From Crossiella sp. S99.2 (GTDB taxonomy: Bacteria > Actinomycetota > Actinomycetes > Mycobacteriales > Pseudonocardiaceae): a stretch of 64,000 bases of DNA. Positions 37,343-45,087 of the stretch are shown here, one piece after another. A program made the translations under genes and the position numbers. The notes below the pieces were generated by a model. It had not been told where the DNA came from and did not search any database. It saw only the letters and a list, made by a program, of their open reading frames with translations. Position 1 is the first letter of the stretch. Each line of letters opens with the position of its first letter. The stretch spans positions 620,001 to 684,000 of the forward strand of contig NZ_JALMDK010000005.1 of assembly GCF_023094165.1 (NCBI RefSeq), given 5' to 3'.

Positions 37343-38404
37343 GTGAGACTGCTACCGAAGCTGTTCGCGGTCGTGTCGGCCTGCACCCTGCTGTTCACCG
37401 GTCTGACCGCGCCCCAGGCCGCGGCCGACCCGGTCAACTGCAAGGTGCTCGACCTGCCCGTCACCGGCCCCGGTTTACTGCCGCTGCTGCCCGGTGGTCC
37501 GGCCACCGTGCAGGGCCAGCTCTGCCTGCCCAGCGGCACAACCCCGCCGGTCGTGCAGCTGCTGGTGCACGGCGGCACCTACAACCGCGCGTACTGGGAC
37601 CTGCCGTACCAGCCCGAGCGCTACTCCTACCAGCGAGACATGGCCAAGGCCGGTTTCGCCACCTTCGCCGTGGACCGCCTGGGCACCGGCAAGTCCACCA
37701 AGCCACTGAGCCTGCCGATGCTGCTCTCGGCCGAGGCCGACGCCATGCACCAGGTGGTCCAGCACCTGCGCGCCGGCCGGGTCGGCGGGGTGCCGTTCCG
37801 GAAGGTGGTCATCGTCGGCCACTCGGTCGGCTCCGGCATCGTGGCCACCGAGGCCGCGCTGTACAAGGACGTCGACGCGGTCATCCTCAGCGGCGTCACC
37901 CACCTGCCCGCACTGCCGGTGCTGGGCCTGGGCGCGGTGCTCGGCCTCGGCCCGGCGCTGCTGGATCCGTTGCTGGGCAAGCGCGGCAGCGATCCGCTCT
38001 GGTTCGCCACCCGCCCCGGCGCGCGCGGCCCGCTGTTTTACAACGCGGCCAACGCCGACCCCAAGGTGATCGAGGCGGACGAGGCCACCAAGGACCAGGT
38101 GTCGGTGCCCGGCATGGGCACGGTCGCGGTGTTCGGCATCGTGCTGCCCACCACCCTGGGCATCACCGTCCCGGTGTTCCAGCCGGTGGGGCAGAAGGAC
38201 ATCCTGTTCTGCGGCCTGCTCGCGCTGCGCGACTGCACCAGCGGCAAGACCCTGCGCCCGGCCGAGGCCCCGTACTACAGCCCGGCCGCCAAGCTGGAGA
38301 CCTACGTGCTGCCCGGCGCCGGGCATTCCCTTGGCCTGCACAAGAACGCGCACGAGTACCGCGAGGCCACCCGGGTCTGGCTGCGCCGCACCGTGGGCGC
38401 CTGA
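37343..38404 (+). CDS. Secreted alpha/beta hydrolase
   Basis: 353 residues with a signal peptide (LLPKLFAVVSACTLLFTGLTAPQAAA). Alpha/beta fold: LLVHGGTYNRAYWD (oxyanion hole), nucleophile elbow GHSVGSG about residue 160, and a late GAGHSLGLH supplying the catalytic His. Likely an esterase or lipase-like enzyme. GTG start at 37343 preceded by GGAAGG. Contains one TTA codon (GLLPLLP). Its stop directly abuts the stop of the convergent P450 with no base between. Confidence 0.9.
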   Translation: MRLLPKLFAVVSACTLLFTGLTAPQAAADPVNCKVLDLPVTGPGLLPLLPGGPATVQGQLCLPSGTTPPVVQLLVHGGTYNRAYWDLPYQPERYSYQRDMAKAGFATFAVDRLGTGKSTKPLSLPMLLSAEADAMHQVVQHLRAGRVGGVPFRKVVIVGHSVGSGIVATEAALYKDVDAVILSGVTHLPALPVLGLGAVLGLGPALLDPLLGKRGSDPLWFATRPGARGPLFYNAANADPKVIEADEATKDQVSVPGMGTVAVFGIVLPTTLGITVPVFQPVGQKDILFCGLLALRDCTSGKTLRPAEAPYYSPAAKLETYVLPGAGHSLGLHKNAHEYREATRVWLRRTVGA

Positions 38405-39511
38405 TCACCACTCGACCGGCAACCGGCGCACCCGCCCGGTGAAGAGGTTGCCCGTCATCGCCAGCTCCCCGTCCGGAATTCCCAGGCGCAGCAAGGGAAA
38501 CCGGGCGGGGAGCGCGGTGAACACCTCGATCAGCTGCAACCGGGCCAGCGGCGCGCCCAGGCAGTGCCAGGGCCCGTGGCCGAAGGCGAGTTGCGGGTTG
38601 GGGGAGCGGCCGGGGTCGAACCGCAGCGGCTCGGCGAAGGCCCGCTCGTCCAGGTTGGCCCGCGCGGTGTCCAGCACCACCGCCTCGCCCGCGCCGATCC
38701 TCACCCCGTCGATCTCGATGGTTTCCCTGGCATAGCGCGCGATCCCGCTGCCCTCGGCCGCATCGGCGTCGCCCAGCCGCAGGATCTCCTCCACCGCCCC
38801 CGGCACCGCGTCCGGCCGCACCCGCAGCAGTTCCCACTGATCACGATGCCGGGCCAGTAACAGCACCCCCGCGTCGATCATCACCGCGGTGCTGTCGTAC
38901 CCCGCGAACAACAGCATGGTGGCGATCCCGGCGATGTCCTCAGTGGACAGTCCGGCCTGCGCGAGTCCGGACAGCACCCCGTCATCCGGGCTGTCCCTGC
39001 GCAACTCGACCACCTCGGTCAGATACGCCGACAACTCGGCCTGTCCCGCCTCGGCCCGCGCCCGGTCGTGCACATCGTCCATCTGATCCACCAGGTCCCG
39101 GAACACCTCCCGGTCCGGCACGCCGAGCAAGGCGCACAACGTCCGCACGGACAACGGCGCCGACAGCATCGAGTGCAGATCGGCCCCCGGCCCGGCCGCG
39201 GCCAGCTCGTCCAGCAACTCCGCCAGCAACCCGCGCACCGACTCGCGCAGCACCGCCATCCGCCGCCCGCCGAAGAACGGCATCAGCGCGGCCCGGATCG
39301 CCATGTGCTCCTCGTGCTCCTGCTCGTGGGAGTACAGCTCCGAGGCCGACAGCAACTGGTGATCACCGAGCCGCGCCGCCGCGGCCGGCTCCGGATGAGT
39401 CCGCCCCAGCCGCCGGTCCGCGTACAGCTTCCGCACCTCAGCATGTCCGCTGACCAGCCAGGCATCGTCCCCGACCGGCGTCCGGATCCGCCGCACCCGC
39501 GCCATCCTCAT
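38405..39511 (-). CDS. Cytochrome P450, actinomycete type
   Basis: 368 residues, a little short for CYP105/107-like P450s (about 400). I-helix LFAGYDSTAVM, EEILR, and haem loop AFGHGPWHCLGAPLARLQL are all present, so it should be active. The N-terminus lacks part of the usual leader, beginning MRMARVRRIRTP. ATG 39511 has GAGGTGGGG directly upstream. Divergent from a TetR gene with a large inverted repeat between, so it is probably repressed by that regulator and induced by a substrate. Confidence 0.92.
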   Translation of the reverse strand: MRMARVRRIRTPVGDDAWLVSGHAEVRKLYADRRLGRTHPEPAAAARLGDHQLLSASELYSHEQEHEEHMAIRAALMPFFGGRRMAVLRESVRGLLAELLDELAAAGPGADLHSMLSAPLSVRTLCALLGVPDREVFRDLVDQMDDVHDRARAEAGQAELSAYLTEVVELRRDSPDDGVLSGLAQAGLSTEDIAGIATMLLFAGYDSTAVMIDAGVLLLARHRDQWELLRVRPDAVPGAVEEILRLGDADAAEGSGIARYARETIEIDGVRIGAGEAVVLDTARANLDERAFAEPLRFDPGRSPNPQLAFGHGPWHCLGAPLARLQLIEVFTALPARFPLLRLGIPDGELAMTGNLFTGRVRRLPVEW

Positions 39512-39521
39512 CCCCACCTCA

Positions 39522-39569
39522 AGTAGACCCTCCGATGTATATCTCAACGTATACATCAGAGGGTCTACT
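39522..39569. promoter_or_regulatory. TetR operator between divergent P450 and tetR
   Basis: Inverted repeat with 20-bp arms (39522-39541 beginning AGTAGACCCTC; 39550-39569 ending GAGGGTCTACT), a single mismatch and an 8-bp spacer. It lies between the two divergent starts and reaches within 10 bp of both, so one bound repressor could shut off both genes. TACTCT at 39566-39571 could be the -10 of a leaderless tetR transcript. Confidence 0.8.
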
Positions 39570-39578
39570 CTGCAAGGG

Positions 39579-40145
39579 ATGCCTGTCGACGACCGCGCCC
39601 CGACCCGGCGGCTACCCCGCGCGCAACGCCGCGAGCAGATCCTGGCCGCGGCCACCGAAGCCTTGTCCCGCAACGGGTTCAGCGCCACCAGCCTGGACGA
39701 CATCGCGGCCGAGGCCGGCATCAGCCGGATGATCCTGTACCGGCACTTCGAGTCCAAGCACGACCTGTGCCGCGCGGTGCTGGACCGGGCCGCCGAGCAC
39801 CTGCTGACCGGCGCCGAGGTGGAGGTGGGCGCGGCCAGCGTGCGGGCCCTGGTGGCCTGGGCCGCCGCCAACCCCGCCGCCTTCCGGGTCCTCTTCCAGC
39901 ACGCCGCGCACGACCCGGAATTCGCGGCTCACCCGGCGAAACTGCGCGCGGCGATGACCACCGAGGTGCACGCCCGGATCACCGAGGACCTCCCGGAAAG
40001 CCCGTGGACGCGGTGGGCCGCCCGGCTGGCCACCACCGCCAGCCTGGACGCGATCAGCACCTGGCTCGACGTCGGCGCGCCCGACCCCCATCGGGCGGCC
40101 GACCGGATCACCAGCGTGATCGAGTCCGTCATCGCGACCCTCTAA
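39579..40145 (+). CDS. TetR-family repressor
   Basis: 188 residues. N-terminal TetR HTH (RREQILAAATEALSRNGFSATSLDDIAAEAGISRMILYRHFESKHDL) and a helical ligand domain. The ATG is directly preceded by CAAGGG with almost no spacing, hinting at a leaderless message. Likely represses itself and the divergent P450 through the operator at 39522. The gene ends just before palindromic repeat copy C. Confidence 0.92.
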   Translation: MPVDDRAPTRRLPRAQRREQILAAATEALSRNGFSATSLDDIAAEAGISRMILYRHFESKHDLCRAVLDRAAEHLLTGAEVEVGAASVRALVAWAAANPAAFRVLFQHAAHDPEFAAHPAKLRAAMTTEVHARITEDLPESPWTRWAARLATTASLDAISTWLDVGAPDPHRAADRITSVIESVIATL

Positions 40146-40157
40146 ACACTCACCGGC

Positions 40158-40278
40158 GTGTTGGCCGTTGTCGTACGCAGTCTTGGCCGAACTGGTACCA
40201 CTTGGCCCAACTGGTACGCCCACTTGAGCCAAACCGGCGTACCAGTTGGGCCAACTCGCCGTCCATAACGGCCAACAC
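40158..40278. repeat. Intergenic palindromic repeat, copy C
   Basis: Nested inverted repeat between convergent genes. Outer arms GTGTTGGCCGTT (40158-40169) and AACGGCCAACAC (40267-40278) are exact complements; inner 19-nt arms 40202-40220 (TTGGCCCAACTGGTACGCC) and 40236-40254 are also exact, with a 15-nt loop. The unit matches copies at 7681 and 23976. Confidence 0.85.
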
Positions 40279-40284
40279 GCTGGC

Positions 40285-40800
40285 TTAGGCTCGCAGCCGG
40301 GCCAGGCTCGCGGCCGCCTCCTCGCTTACCAGCGGGGGTTTGCCCTGTTTCCAGGTCACGTGCAGCTCGACCCGGCGGAACCGCCAGCCGTCCGCGGTGC
40401 GTACCGCCTCGGCCTGGTACCAGCCGCCGGTCACGAACCGCTCGCCGGGCGGATCCGCCCGGGTCTGCTGGGTGGTGTCCAGGTGCAGGTGCGTGTGCAC
40501 CGCGTCCCAGCGCACCGTGGCGGTGTCGCCGTCCACCTCGACCAGGTGGTTGCCCGCCAGGTGCTGGGTGGGGCCGAACAGGTTCATCGTCACGGTCTGC
40601 ACCTCGGCCATGTCGGCCAGGCCGCGGAAGGAGCCGACCGGGTAGTGCACCTCGATGTCCGGCGCGAAGGTCCGCGCGGCCCAGCGGGCGTCGAAGCCGC
40701 GCTCGTCCAGGGACCGGAAGAACCGGCTGACCAGGTCGGTGAGTTCGGCCCGGTCGGTCAGCGCGCGGATTTCCCTGCGCAGCAAGGCGATTTCGGTCAT
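40285..40800 (-). CDS. SnoaL-like / NTF2-fold protein
   Basis: 171 residues. The N-terminal helix (LLRREIRALTDRAELTDLVSRFFRSLDERGFD) and W-F-x-P-D-x-E-V-H-Y pattern, followed by V-x-W-D-A-V-H-T-H-L, are typical of the SnoaL_4/NTF2-like superfamily, which covers cyclases, hydratases and aromatic dioxygenase small subunits. Last gene of a three-gene minus-strand unit (reductase, MFS, this), its ATG overlapping the MFS stop by 4 bp. Substrate unknown. Confidence 0.87.
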   Translation of the reverse strand: MTEIALLRREIRALTDRAELTDLVSRFFRSLDERGFDARWAARTFAPDIEVHYPVGSFRGLADMAEVQTVTMNLFGPTQHLAGNHLVEVDGDTATVRWDAVHTHLHLDTTQQTRADPPGERFVTGGWYQAEAVRTADGWRFRRVELHVTWKQGKPPLVSEEAAASLARLRA

Positions 40801-42170
40801 GGCTGCCTCCTCGGCAACATCAGCGCGGGCAGCAGCGCGCACGCCACCAGGCCCGCGACCAGCAGGTAGGTCTGTTGGATGGCCGCGCCGGGCGCGCTCG
40901 CGGCCAGGTTGGCGGTCAGCACCACCGAGAGCACCGCGGTGCCCGAGGCCGAGGCCAGCGCGCTGACCAGGCCCAGCACCGCGCTACCGGCCGCGGCCTG
41001 TTCCGGCGGCAGGGTGCGGGTGGCCGCGGTCATCGTCGGCATCATGGTGCCGCCACCGCCGACCCCGATCAGCGTCACCGCGATCAGCAGTCCCCAGTAC
41101 GGCCCGTCCATGGCCAGTTGCGCGGCGAAGGCCAGGATCCCGGTCACCCCAACGGTGATCCCGGCCAGCACGATCCGCCCCGGCGGGAACCGGTCCACCA
41201 GCCGTCCGGCCACCTGCATGATCAGTCCGGAGCCGAGGGCGGCGGGGATGATCAGCAGTCCGGCCGCGGTGGCGCTCTCGCCGCGGGCGAGCTGGAAGTA
41301 CAGCGGCATCAGGAACATCGAGCCGAAGTAGCCGCTGGCGTACAGCGCGAGCGTGCCCACCCCGGCCGCGAACACCCGGTCCCGGAACAACCCCAGGTCG
41401 ATCAGCGGATCGCGGATCACCCTGGCCCGCACCAGGAATCCGCCCACCAGTACCAGCCCGGCCACGATCGCCAGCAGCGTCCCCGCGGTGAAGTCGCCGT
41501 GCTCGCCGCCGACGGTCACCCCGTACAGGACCAGCGCCAGGCCGGGGGAGAGCATCAGCAGGCCGGGCAGGTCCAGCCGGCGCGGGGTGAGCGCGTCATC
41601 CGGCGGGAACAGCCGCAGTGCCAGCAGGACCACGGCCGCGCCGATCGGCAGGTTGAGGAAGAACATCCAGCGCCAGGACACCTCGTCCACCAGCCAGCCG
41701 CCCAGCACCGGACCGGACAACGGTCCAATGAGGACACCCAGGCCCATGGTGCTCATGGCCTTGCCCAGCTCGCCGGGCGCGGCCGCGCGGACCAGGATGG
41801 TCATGCTGACCGGCATGATCATCCCGCCGCCCAGCCCTTGCAGCACCCGGAAACCGATCAGCGAGCCGATGTCCCAGGCCGCGCCGGCCAGCACCGAGCC
41901 GAGCAGGAACACCCCGACCGCGGCCAGGTAGACCCGGCGTGCGCCGAAGCGGCCGACCGCCCATGCGGTGACCGGGATGACCGCGGCCAGCGCCAGGGTG
42001 TACCCGGTGACCACCCAGCCGACCGTGGCCAGCGGGGCGCCGAACTCGGTGGCGAGGTGCTTGAGCGCCACGTTCACGATGGTCATGTCCAGCCCGGTGA
42101 GCACCCCACCGAGCACCAGCACGAGCGCGATGACCTGCGCCCGCGACCGCGGAATCGTCTGTGTCGTCAT
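40797..42170 (-). CDS. DHA2-type MFS drug exporter
   Basis: 457 residues with about 14 membrane helices; GLDMTIVNVALKHLATEF in helix 1 and GWVVTGYTLALAAVIP are signatures of the EmrB/QacA group of proton-driven multidrug exporters. ATG 42170 follows the reductase stop by 5 bp. In an operon controlled by the TetR gene at 42863, it is a likely inducible efflux pump. Confidence 0.93.
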   Translation of the reverse strand: MTTQTIPRSRAQVIALVLVLGGVLTGLDMTIVNVALKHLATEFGAPLATVGWVVTGYTLALAAVIPVTAWAVGRFGARRVYLAAVGVFLLGSVLAGAAWDIGSLIGFRVLQGLGGGMIMPVSMTILVRAAAPGELGKAMSTMGLGVLIGPLSGPVLGGWLVDEVSWRWMFFLNLPIGAAVVLLALRLFPPDDALTPRRLDLPGLLMLSPGLALVLYGVTVGGEHGDFTAGTLLAIVAGLVLVGGFLVRARVIRDPLIDLGLFRDRVFAAGVGTLALYASGYFGSMFLMPLYFQLARGESATAAGLLIIPAALGSGLIMQVAGRLVDRFPPGRIVLAGITVGVTGILAFAAQLAMDGPYWGLLIAVTLIGVGGGGTMMPTMTAATRTLPPEQAAAGSAVLGLVSALASASGTAVLSVVLTANLAASAPGAAIQQTYLLVAGLVACALLPALMLPRRQP

Positions 42171-42175
42171 GGTTT

Positions 42176-42760
42176 TCACGCGCTGTACGGGAGTTCGGCG
42201 CGGGCGGTGCGCAGCGCGCGACCCCACCAGGCGAGCTGGTCCAGCATGAGCTTCGCCGCGGTGGCGCAGCCCTCCTGATCGCGGTGGTTGGCCTCGGCGT
42301 CGAAGTCGGTCCACGGGCTGTGGAAGCTCACCCCGTCCCGGATGGTCACCGCGTGCAGCTCGGCGAAGACCGGGCGCAGGTGCTCGACCGCGCGCAGCCC
42401 GCCGCCGAGTCCGCCGTAGGAGACGAAGCCGACCGGCTTGGCCCGCCACTGGGTGTAGTGCCAGTCGATCAGGTTCTTCAGCGCGGCCGGGTAGCTGTGG
42501 TTGTACTCCGGCGTCAGCACCACGTACGCGTCGGCACGTTCCAATAACTCGGTGACCGGCGCGAGTATGGCACTGTCCTCAGTGGACAGATCGCCGCCGA
42601 GGACCACCGGCAGCGGCGTCTCGGCCAGGTCGAGGACCTCGATCTCTAGGCCGGGGTGCTGCCCGGCCTGCTGGTCGAACCAGCGCGCCACGGTCGAGCC
42701 GAACCGGCCCTGCCGGGTGCTGGCGACGATCACGGCCACGCGCAACGGAGTGTTCGACAT
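42176..42760 (-). CDS. NADPH-dependent FMN reductase
   Basis: 194 residues, flavodoxin-like fold: VAVIVASTRQGRFGSTVARW at the N-terminus (FMN phosphate loop), LTPEYNHSYPAALKNLIDW, and SYGGLGGGLRAVEHL. Transfers electrons from NAD(P)H to FMN, quinones or azo compounds. First gene of the minus-strand operon with the MFS pump and SnoaL-like protein; GGGGGAG precedes the ATG. Divergent from TetR, so probably induced by a quinone or similar toxic compound. Confidence 0.93.
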   Translation of the reverse strand: MSNTPLRVAVIVASTRQGRFGSTVARWFDQQAGQHPGLEIEVLDLAETPLPVVLGGDLSTEDSAILAPVTELLERADAYVVLTPEYNHSYPAALKNLIDWHYTQWRAKPVGFVSYGGLGGGLRAVEHLRPVFAELHAVTIRDGVSFHSPWTDFDAEANHRDQEGCATAAKLMLDQLAWWGRALRTARAELPYSA

Positions 42761-42803
42761 GATGACTCCCCCAAGGATGTCCGGTCAGGTATCGTCGCCA
42801 AAG

Positions 42804-42842
42804 TTACAACGATCGTTGCAATAAGTACAACGGGCATTGTAA
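42804..42842. promoter_or_regulatory. Two tandem operators for the divergent tetR and reductase units
   Basis: TTACAACGATCGTTGCAA (42804-42821) contains the perfect palindrome CAACGATCGTTG; a second, TACAACGGGCATTGTA (42826-42841), repeats the TACAACG...TTGTA halves. They share half-sites and lie between the two divergent starts, as expected for TetR autoregulation. Confidence 0.75.
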
Positions 42843-42862
42843 AAAACTTCTGGAGGAGTGGT

Positions 42863-43510
42863 GTGAGCAGCGGAAACAGTGGGCGTAAGGGGCTGGCTGA
42901 GAAGCGGCAGGCGATCATCGACGGCGCTCGGACGGTGTTCGCGCGGGACGGCTACACCCGGGCGAGCATCGACACCATCGCCAAGGAGGCCGAGGTCTCC
43001 AGCCGCACCATCTACAACCACTTCGCGGACAAGAAGGACCTGTTCCGGACGATCATCCTGGAGAGCGCGGCCCAGGTCCGCGAGGTCCTGTTCGCCGACA
43101 TGGCCCGGCACCTGGACAAGATCCTGGACCTGGAGGCCGACCTGCTCGCCTTCGCGCTGGACTTCACCGCCCCGATGCGCGCCTTCAACGGCCACTTCGC
43201 CCTGGTCCGGCACATCCAGGCGGAGATCGGCCACTTCCCGCCGGACCTGCTGGAAGCCTGGCGGGACACCGGCCCGCGCCCGGTCGCCGCCGAACTCGCC
43301 CGCCGCCTGGCCGACCTGGGTGAGCGCGGTCTGCTGGCCATCGAGGACCCGCAGCGCGCCGCGGTGCACTTCACCCAGCTCGCCGCGGGCGAGGTGCAGG
43401 CCAGCACCATCTACGGCGCGCTGCCGATCAGCGAGCAGGAGCTGGTGGCCAGTGTGAGCGCCGGCGTCCAGGTTTTCCTGCGCGCCTACCGACCGGTCGG
43501 TGGGCAGTGA
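42863..43510 (+). CDS. TetR-family repressor
   Basis: 215 residues. HTH RQAIIDGARTVFARDGYTRASIDTIAKEAEVSSRTIYNHFADKKDLF is a strong TetR/AcrR match, with a C-terminal domain of the TetR_C_7-like type. GTG start with GGAGG at 42852. Controls the divergent reductase-MFS-SnoaL unit by inference. Overlaps the CdiI/HAD gene by 4 bp, making it the first gene of a plus-strand operon. Confidence 0.92.
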   Translation: MSSGNSGRKGLAEKRQAIIDGARTVFARDGYTRASIDTIAKEAEVSSRTIYNHFADKKDLFRTIILESAAQVREVLFADMARHLDKILDLEADLLAFALDFTAPMRAFNGHFALVRHIQAEIGHFPPDLLEAWRDTGPRPVAAELARRLADLGERGLLAIEDPQRAAVHFTQLAAGEVQASTIYGALPISEQELVASVSAGVQVFLRAYRPVGGQ

Positions 43511-44475
43511 ATCTGACCGACCTGGAACAGGACGACTGGGGCCCGCCGCCGCCGGACACCACCCGGCTGATCACCCGCTGCCACGAGCTGCGCCGGGTCC
43601 CCCTGGACCAGCTCGCCCCCGCCGACCTGCGGCTGCTGATCGGCCAGCGCCTCGGCCTGTCGCACCTGATCCCCCTCGCCCTGGCGGAGTTGCGCGCCAA
43701 CCCGCTGACCGAGTCCACCTTCTATCCAGGCGACCTGCTGCACGCCGTGCTCCGCGCCGGGGTGCCGCACTGGGCCGGGCACCCGGACCAGCACGCCGAG
43801 GTCGCCGCGCTGGTGCGCGCGGGGGAGTGGCCGCCGGAGCTGGCCACCGCGATCATGGAATTCCACCGCCGCGGCATCCTGATCGACGTCGGCGGCGTGC
43901 TGGCCACCGAGAACTGGGACGACCTGGCCGCCCGCTTCACCCCCGAGCTGACCACCGCGGAGCTGCTGGCCGCGGTCTTCGGCGGCAACGACGACACCGT
44001 GCTCATCGGCCGGGTGTCCGAGGACAAGTGGTGGCAGCTCATCGGCGACCGCCTGGGCCTGCGCCCCAAACCCCTGGCCGCCCTGCGCGCCGCCACCGAC
44101 GAGGTCAGCTGGAACCACCGACTGCTCACCGCGCTGGCCGACTTGCGGAGTCCGCGCACCCGGATCGTCATCCTCAGCAACGCCTGGCCCAGCGCCCGCC
44201 GCCGCCTCAACCGCTCCGGCCACCGCGCCACCTTCGACGGCGTGGTGCTCTCCGCCGAGGCCGGAGTGGCCAAGCCCGACCCGCGCAGCTACCAGACCGC
44301 GTTGCGCACCCTCGCCCTGCCCGCGCACCAGACCCTGTTCGTCGACGACACCCCCGGCCACCTCGCAGCGGCCGGGGATCAGGGGATCGCCGGCCACCTG
44401 CACACCGGCACCACGGCCACCATCACCGCCCTCACCCGGTTCGTCACCGCCGGATCAGGCAGGATGGCGCCGTGA
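43507..44475 (+). CDS. CdiI-like immunity domain fused to HAD hydrolase
   Basis: 322 residues in one frame. Residues about 3-90 (LEQDDWGPPPPDTT, RCHELRRVPLDQL, DLRLLIGQRLGL, FYPGDLLHAVLR) match the contact-dependent growth-inhibition immunity family CdiI_2. Residues about 118-315 are a HAD-type phosphatase: motif I ILIDVGGVL, motif II ILSNAW, motif III Lys in GVAKPDP, motif IV FVDDTPG. The nucleophile Asp is present. The GTG start overlaps the TetR stop and the end overlaps the next gene, so it is part of a coupled operon. What a fused immunity-like domain does beside a phosphatase is unknown; no Cdi toxin was seen nearby. Confidence 0.85.
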   Translation: MNLTDLEQDDWGPPPPDTTRLITRCHELRRVPLDQLAPADLRLLIGQRLGLSHLIPLALAELRANPLTESTFYPGDLLHAVLRAGVPHWAGHPDQHAEVAALVRAGEWPPELATAIMEFHRRGILIDVGGVLATENWDDLAARFTPELTTAELLAAVFGGNDDTVLIGRVSEDKWWQLIGDRLGLRPKPLAALRAATDEVSWNHRLLTALADLRSPRTRIVILSNAWPSARRRLNRSGHRATFDGVVLSAEAGVAKPDPRSYQTALRTLALPAHQTLFVDDTPGHLAAAGDQGIAGHLHTGTTATITALTRFVTAGSGRMAP

Positions 44476-45065
44476 AACGGAACCGCGCGGCGCACCACCT
44501 GGAAACCCTGGCGCAGACCTGCGCCGGGCTGATCGAGAACCCCAACCCGATCAGCCCGCTGCGCGTGCGCGCGCTGTGGGCGGCCGGGGAGATCCTGGAC
44601 CCGGCGGCCGAGCCGGAACTGATCACCGTCGCACTGGTCGTGGACCTGCCCCCGGCCGAGGTGCCCTGGCGCGGCGAACCCACCGGCGCACAGCACTGGG
44701 CGAACCTGACCCGCCTGTCCCGCAACCCGTTCCTGCCGCTGTGGCGCTCCGCCCATGCCCCGGTGTGGAACCACCACATCGTCCGCCCGGCCCTGATCTG
44801 GTCCGCCGAGACCGGCATCGCCGAGGACACCCTGGCCGCACTCGCCGAGGGCGATCCCGAATCGGTCCGCGCCGAGGCTCCGTCCACAGTGGACTATCAG
44901 GCCAGGGTGGCCGAGGAACTGGAGATCAGCCACGCCGCGCTGACCGCCGCCAGCGAGACCTACGAGGCCCGCCGCTGGTCGCCCGGCAAGCTGGAACCGT
45001 ACGCGGACACGCTGTTCCGCGCGGGCAAGGGCTACCTGGAACTGCTCGCCGCGAGCCAGAACTGA
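44472..45065 (+). CDS. Uncharacterised protein, probably DUF7711
   Basis: 197 residues, soluble. The stretch VALVVDLPPAEVPWRG..GAQHWANLTRLSRNPF and LPLWRSAHAPVWNHHIVRPALIWSAETGIAEDTLAALAEG recalls an actinobacterial family I associate with DUF7711; the name is from memory. Function unknown. GTG start overlaps the CdiI/HAD stop (GTGA). Contains one TCCACAGTGGA motif. Confidence 0.8.
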   Translation: MKRNRAAHHLETLAQTCAGLIENPNPISPLRVRALWAAGEILDPAAEPELITVALVVDLPPAEVPWRGEPTGAQHWANLTRLSRNPFLPLWRSAHAPVWNHHIVRPALIWSAETGIAEDTLAALAEGDPESVRAEAPSTVDYQARVAEELEISHAALTAASETYEARRWSPGKLEPYADTLFRAGKGYLELLAASQN

Positions 45066-45087
45066 GCCCTGACCTGTCGGTTGTGGG

